A stretch of 7,389 bases of DNA from CBDHHC01 sp050633205 (GTDB taxonomy: Bacteria > Pseudomonadota > Alphaproteobacteria > Rhizobiales > CBDHHC01), in contig JBOEGA010000235.1 of assembly GCA_050633205.1 (NCBI GenBank), forward strand, positions 1-7,389, in the 5' to 3' direction. Of this stretch, positions 5,554 to 7,389 are shown piece after piece. The notes beneath the pieces are model-generated. The model was not told the origin of the DNA. It saw only the letters and a list, made by a program, of their open reading frames with translations, and made no database searches. How positions within the stretch are numbered: position 1 is the first letter of the stretch; every line of letters begins with the position of its first letter. Position numbers and translations under genes: made by a program.

Positions 5554-6825
5554 AGACAATTACACCTGGCTGCGTTGGTATGCACTATCCTGTTTGCCTT
5601 CAAAATGGTGGCATTGGCGGATCCGCAAGAGGGATTTAAGTCTGGATATAAAAACGGCGGCTTGTGCTTCTATGAAGATGAAAACTTCAGGGGAAGAAAG
5701 TTCTGCGCCAGAACCGGTGAAAAGCTGAAGTCTCTGGCAGGGAAATGGGACAATAACTTCTCTTCAGTCCAGCTAGATGAAAAACTGGTAGTCTATGTTT
5801 GTAAATCCCGGGACTTTAAAGGTAGCTGTCGCTTCTTCAGAAGGGGGAGCCCTAATCTGGATGGGGAGTGGAACAATAGCATCTCTTCTATTCATATTGT
5901 TCTCAGGTCCAGTGAAGATCGGGTTGCCCGTCTTTATCAAAACCAGCGGGCTGAGACCGAGATATCCGGTTCAGACAATTCAGAACAGCAGGTTGCCAGC
6001 AACAGGCCGGATGAAAACCGGGATAGCCGCGTGGAAGTTGCACCTGAACGCGAAAGAGAAGATGAAACACCCTCTCAGCGGGAAGACGCAGATGACAGAG
6101 AGACAGCCAATAATGACGTTGCCAGCAACAATGCTGACGATGCAGAAATCGATAGAGATGAGAGCCGCACTGACGAGGTTGCCGAGGTAGAGAAGCCGGA
6201 AGTCTGTTTTTATGATAATACGGGCTATCGCGGAGAAAACTTCTGCCTTGATTCCAATAAAGCACTCCATCGCCTGCCAGATCGCTGGAATGATGACATT
6301 TCATCTATCAAAATTACGGGCAGTGCGGAAATTAAGCTATGTGAAGATACCTATCTTGAAGGTAAGTGCCTTATATTGAAAAAAAGCAGCGACTATATCG
6401 GTCGCGGATGGAGCAACAGGGCTTCTTCGCTAAGAATCCGCTTTCTCCACTCAAGTCACCCCGGCTCAAGGGATCAGTATGCATCAAACAGGGATTCTGA
6501 AAATTCTGCAGCTGATGATGATGACGAAGATGCTGATGATGAAGTGGCAAATGAGGTATGCTTTCACCAAAATAGAAAGTTTCGCGGACGCAGCGTCTGC
6601 ATCCCTGTGGGCAAAACACTTAACCGCTTGAGCAGACGCCTTGATGATACAATCAGCTCAATTGAAGTGCATGGAGATGCCAGAGTTGTCATTAAAGTAT
6701 GTGAGCATGCATATCTTGAAGGTGAATGCAGAACTTATTACAGAAGTAAACGGTTCGTGGGCTGGTCATGGAATGACCGTATCTCGTCTATAAGAGTTCG
6801 GCTTGATCGTCGCGGAACTTACTGA
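5551..6825 (+). CDS. Exported protein with three beta/gamma-crystallin domains and acidic linkers
   Basis: The 424-residue product has a Sec signal peptide with likely cleavage after ALA at residue 23. Three beta/gamma-crystallin domains follow at about 37-118, 217-298 and 336-419. Each has two Greek-key motifs, recognised by Y/F-x4-F/Y-x-G-type signatures (YEDENFRG, YDNTGYRG, HQNRKFRG) and by the double-clamp calcium motif N/D-N/D-x-x-S/T-S: DNNFSS at 67, NNSISS at 108, NDDISS at 247, DDTISS at 365 and NDRISS at 408. The fourth copy, SNRASS at 288, is degenerate. Calcium binding is therefore probable, by analogy with microbial family members such as Protein S and spherulin 3a. Linkers at about 119-215 and 300-334 are Asp/Glu-rich and disordered. 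The mature protein has exactly 12 cysteines, four per domain at matching places, which suits disulfides outside the cytoplasm. A structural or stress-protective envelope or matrix role is plausible but unproven. The stop overlaps the end of the convergent sulfotransferase gene. Confidence 0.92.
   Translation: MRQLHLAALVCTILFAFKMVALADPQEGFKSGYKNGGLCFYEDENFRGRKFCARTGEKLKSLAGKWDNNFSSVQLDEKLVVYVCKSRDFKGSCRFFRRGSPNLDGEWNNSISSIHIVLRSSEDRVARLYQNQRAETEISGSDNSEQQVASNRPDENRDSRVEVAPEREREDETPSQREDADDRETANNDVASNNADDAEIDRDESRTDEVAEVEKPEVCFYDNTGYRGENFCLDSNKALHRLPDRWNDDISSIKITGSAEIKLCEDTYLEGKCLILKKSSDYIGRGWSNRASSLRIRFLHSSHPGSRDQYASNRDSENSAADDDDEDADDEVANEVCFHQNRKFRGRSVCIPVGKTLNRLSRRLDDTISSIEVHGDARVVIKVCEHAYLEGECRTYYRSKRFVGWSWNDRISSIRVRLDRRGTY
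5659..6807 (+). repeat. Three tandem beta/gamma-crystallin domains
   Basis: Domain 1 is at 5659-5904, domain 2 at 6199-6444 and domain 3 at 6556-6807. Domains 2 and 3 are most alike in their second Greek key (CEDTYLEGKC versus CEHAYLEGEC; shared DNA TATCTTGAAGGT at 6352-6363 and 6712-6723), which suggests they come from a later duplication than domain 1. The two linkers differ in length (about 98 and 37 residues) but share Asp/Glu richness and ASN-R/N starts. Confidence 0.85.
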
Positions 6826-7389
6826 TTGAGTGCATTCAGCAGTGGGCCGAGATGCTTTTCGTATCGCTTCCATCGGCCCACTGCCCCTTTATACATGGGT
6901 TTGCGAACCTGATGCAGGCTGGATGTTGTTACTCCACGACTGTTCTCATAGAATTTTAAGCAGTTATCATCCCAGTCAACGCCTATATAATCGATCAACT
7001 GCTCTGTTACTAACTTCTGGTTCTCTACCAGCTCTTCATACTGCACTTCCATATAGCTCACAGGCAGCACCCGCTTCCAATGATCCATCAACCTCAGATA
7101 CTCATTATAAAAATAACCCAGATCTTCCATATCAAAGGTAAATGACAAGTGGGTCAGATCGACAAATCTTTTAAAATAACAGGACAGGCAGGTGTCAACA
7201 GGATCCCGCTTCGCATGGATGATCTTTGCATTGGGGAACAGCAGATATATTAATCCAAGATTGAGAAAATTTGTTGGCATTTTATCAGTAATATAAAGCC
7301 CGCCACCTACGCAGCAAGTCTGCAAATGCTGCAGATACTGTTGAGAAAACTGATCAATACATGACAGATCAATCTCCATCATACTGGCC
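6819..7389 (-). CDS. PAPS-dependent sulfotransferase, C-terminal part
   Basis: The frame stays open to the right edge, so the start lies outside; the Met-Met at 7377-7382 is internal to the family alignment. About 187 residues are visible. ITDKMPTNFLNLGLIYLLFP followed by AKIIHAKRDPVDTCLSCYF is the core signature of the Sulfotransfer_1/3 family; the Arg and Ser of RDPVDTCLS are the 3'-phosphate-binding residues for PAPS. Near the end, QVRKPMYKGAVGRWKRY followed by LGPLL is the usual C-terminal PAPS-clamping loop. The 5'-phosphosulfate P-loop must lie upstream, outside the window. Bacterial proteins with this exact style often carry N-terminal TPR repeats, which cannot be checked here. The enzyme transfers sulfate from PAPS to an unknown acceptor. 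Its TAA stop (6819-6821) lies within the 3' end of the crystallin gene, a tail-to-tail overlap of 7 bases. Confidence 0.92.
   Translation of the reverse strand, partial: ASMMEIDLSCIDQFSQQYLQHLQTCCVGGGLYITDKMPTNFLNLGLIYLLFPNAKIIHAKRDPVDTCLSCYFKRFVDLTHLSFTFDMEDLGYFYNEYLRLMDHWKRVLPVSYMEVQYEELVENQKLVTEQLIDYIGVDWDDNCLKFYENSRGVTTSSLHQVRKPMYKGAVGRWKRYEKHLGPLLNALNQ
6839..6884. terminator. 12-bp perfect inverted repeat, possible terminator of the crystallin gene
   Basis: GCAGTGGGCCGA (6839-6850) and TCGGCCCACTGC (6873-6884) are perfect complements separated by 22 bases. The left arm begins 13 bases after the crystallin stop. The right arm is followed by CCCCTTTATA, a poor T tract, so an intrinsic terminator is only possible. 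The same bases encode the conserved AVGRW and LGPLL segments at the end of the sulfotransferase, so coding constraint could also explain part of the symmetry. Confidence 0.45.

Noticed and set aside
5903..6304. Minus-strand open frames opposite the acidic linker of the crystallin gene
   Set aside because: Asp/Glu-rich codons make few stops on the opposite strand; the translations look like noise and lack ribosome sites.
7377..7382. Met-Met near the right edge as the start of the sulfotransferase
   Set aside because: The frame continues open to the edge, and the family's 5'-phosphosulfate-binding P-loop has not yet appeared, so the gene must begin outside the window.

Overview
This window looks like a bacterial chromosome segment of moderate GC content, most likely from a marine or host-associated gammaproteobacterium. 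The clues are the fused CysN/CysC architecture, E. coli-like promoters and Shine-Dalgarno sites, Sec signal peptides and protein-coding density. An Oceanospirillales/Endozoicomonas-like source is my guess from the gene style, not something the sequence proves. I see no phage, IS element, CRISPR array, tRNA or rRNA.

Layout: (1) 1-765, plus strand, is the 3' end of cysNC, carrying the end of the ATP-sulfurylase GTPase subunit and a complete APS kinase domain. It is closed by a clear intrinsic terminator at 775-806. (2) 808-3279, minus strand, is an 823-residue protein I do not recognise: a very long Pro/Gln-rich disordered N-terminal half, two membrane helices, and a C-terminal cytosolic domain. 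(3) 3280-3546 is a 267-base gap with a 13-base palindrome and only a weak promoter candidate. (4) 3547-5265, minus strand, is an exported TPR protein with about ten repeats, an unrecognised beta-rich domain and a strikingly basic C-terminal tail. (5) 5266-5550 is a divergent promoter region. (6) 5551-6825, plus strand, is an exported protein with three beta/gamma-crystallin domains joined by acidic linkers. (7) 6819-7389, minus strand, is the C-terminal part of a PAPS-dependent sulfotransferase that runs off the window. Its end overlaps the end of the crystallin gene.

How the genes may work together: cysNC makes APS and PAPS, and the sulfotransferase at the other end of the window uses PAPS, so the two edge genes are metabolically linked at least in principle. 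The two divergently transcribed genes in the middle both encode secreted or periplasmic proteins. One ends in a poly-Arg/Lys tail and the other has Asp/Glu-rich linkers, so physical pairing is conceivable but only inferred. The most unusual items are the crystallin protein, where each of six Greek-key motifs has its own cysteine pair, and the 823-residue disordered membrane protein with repeated Phe-Leu motifs.
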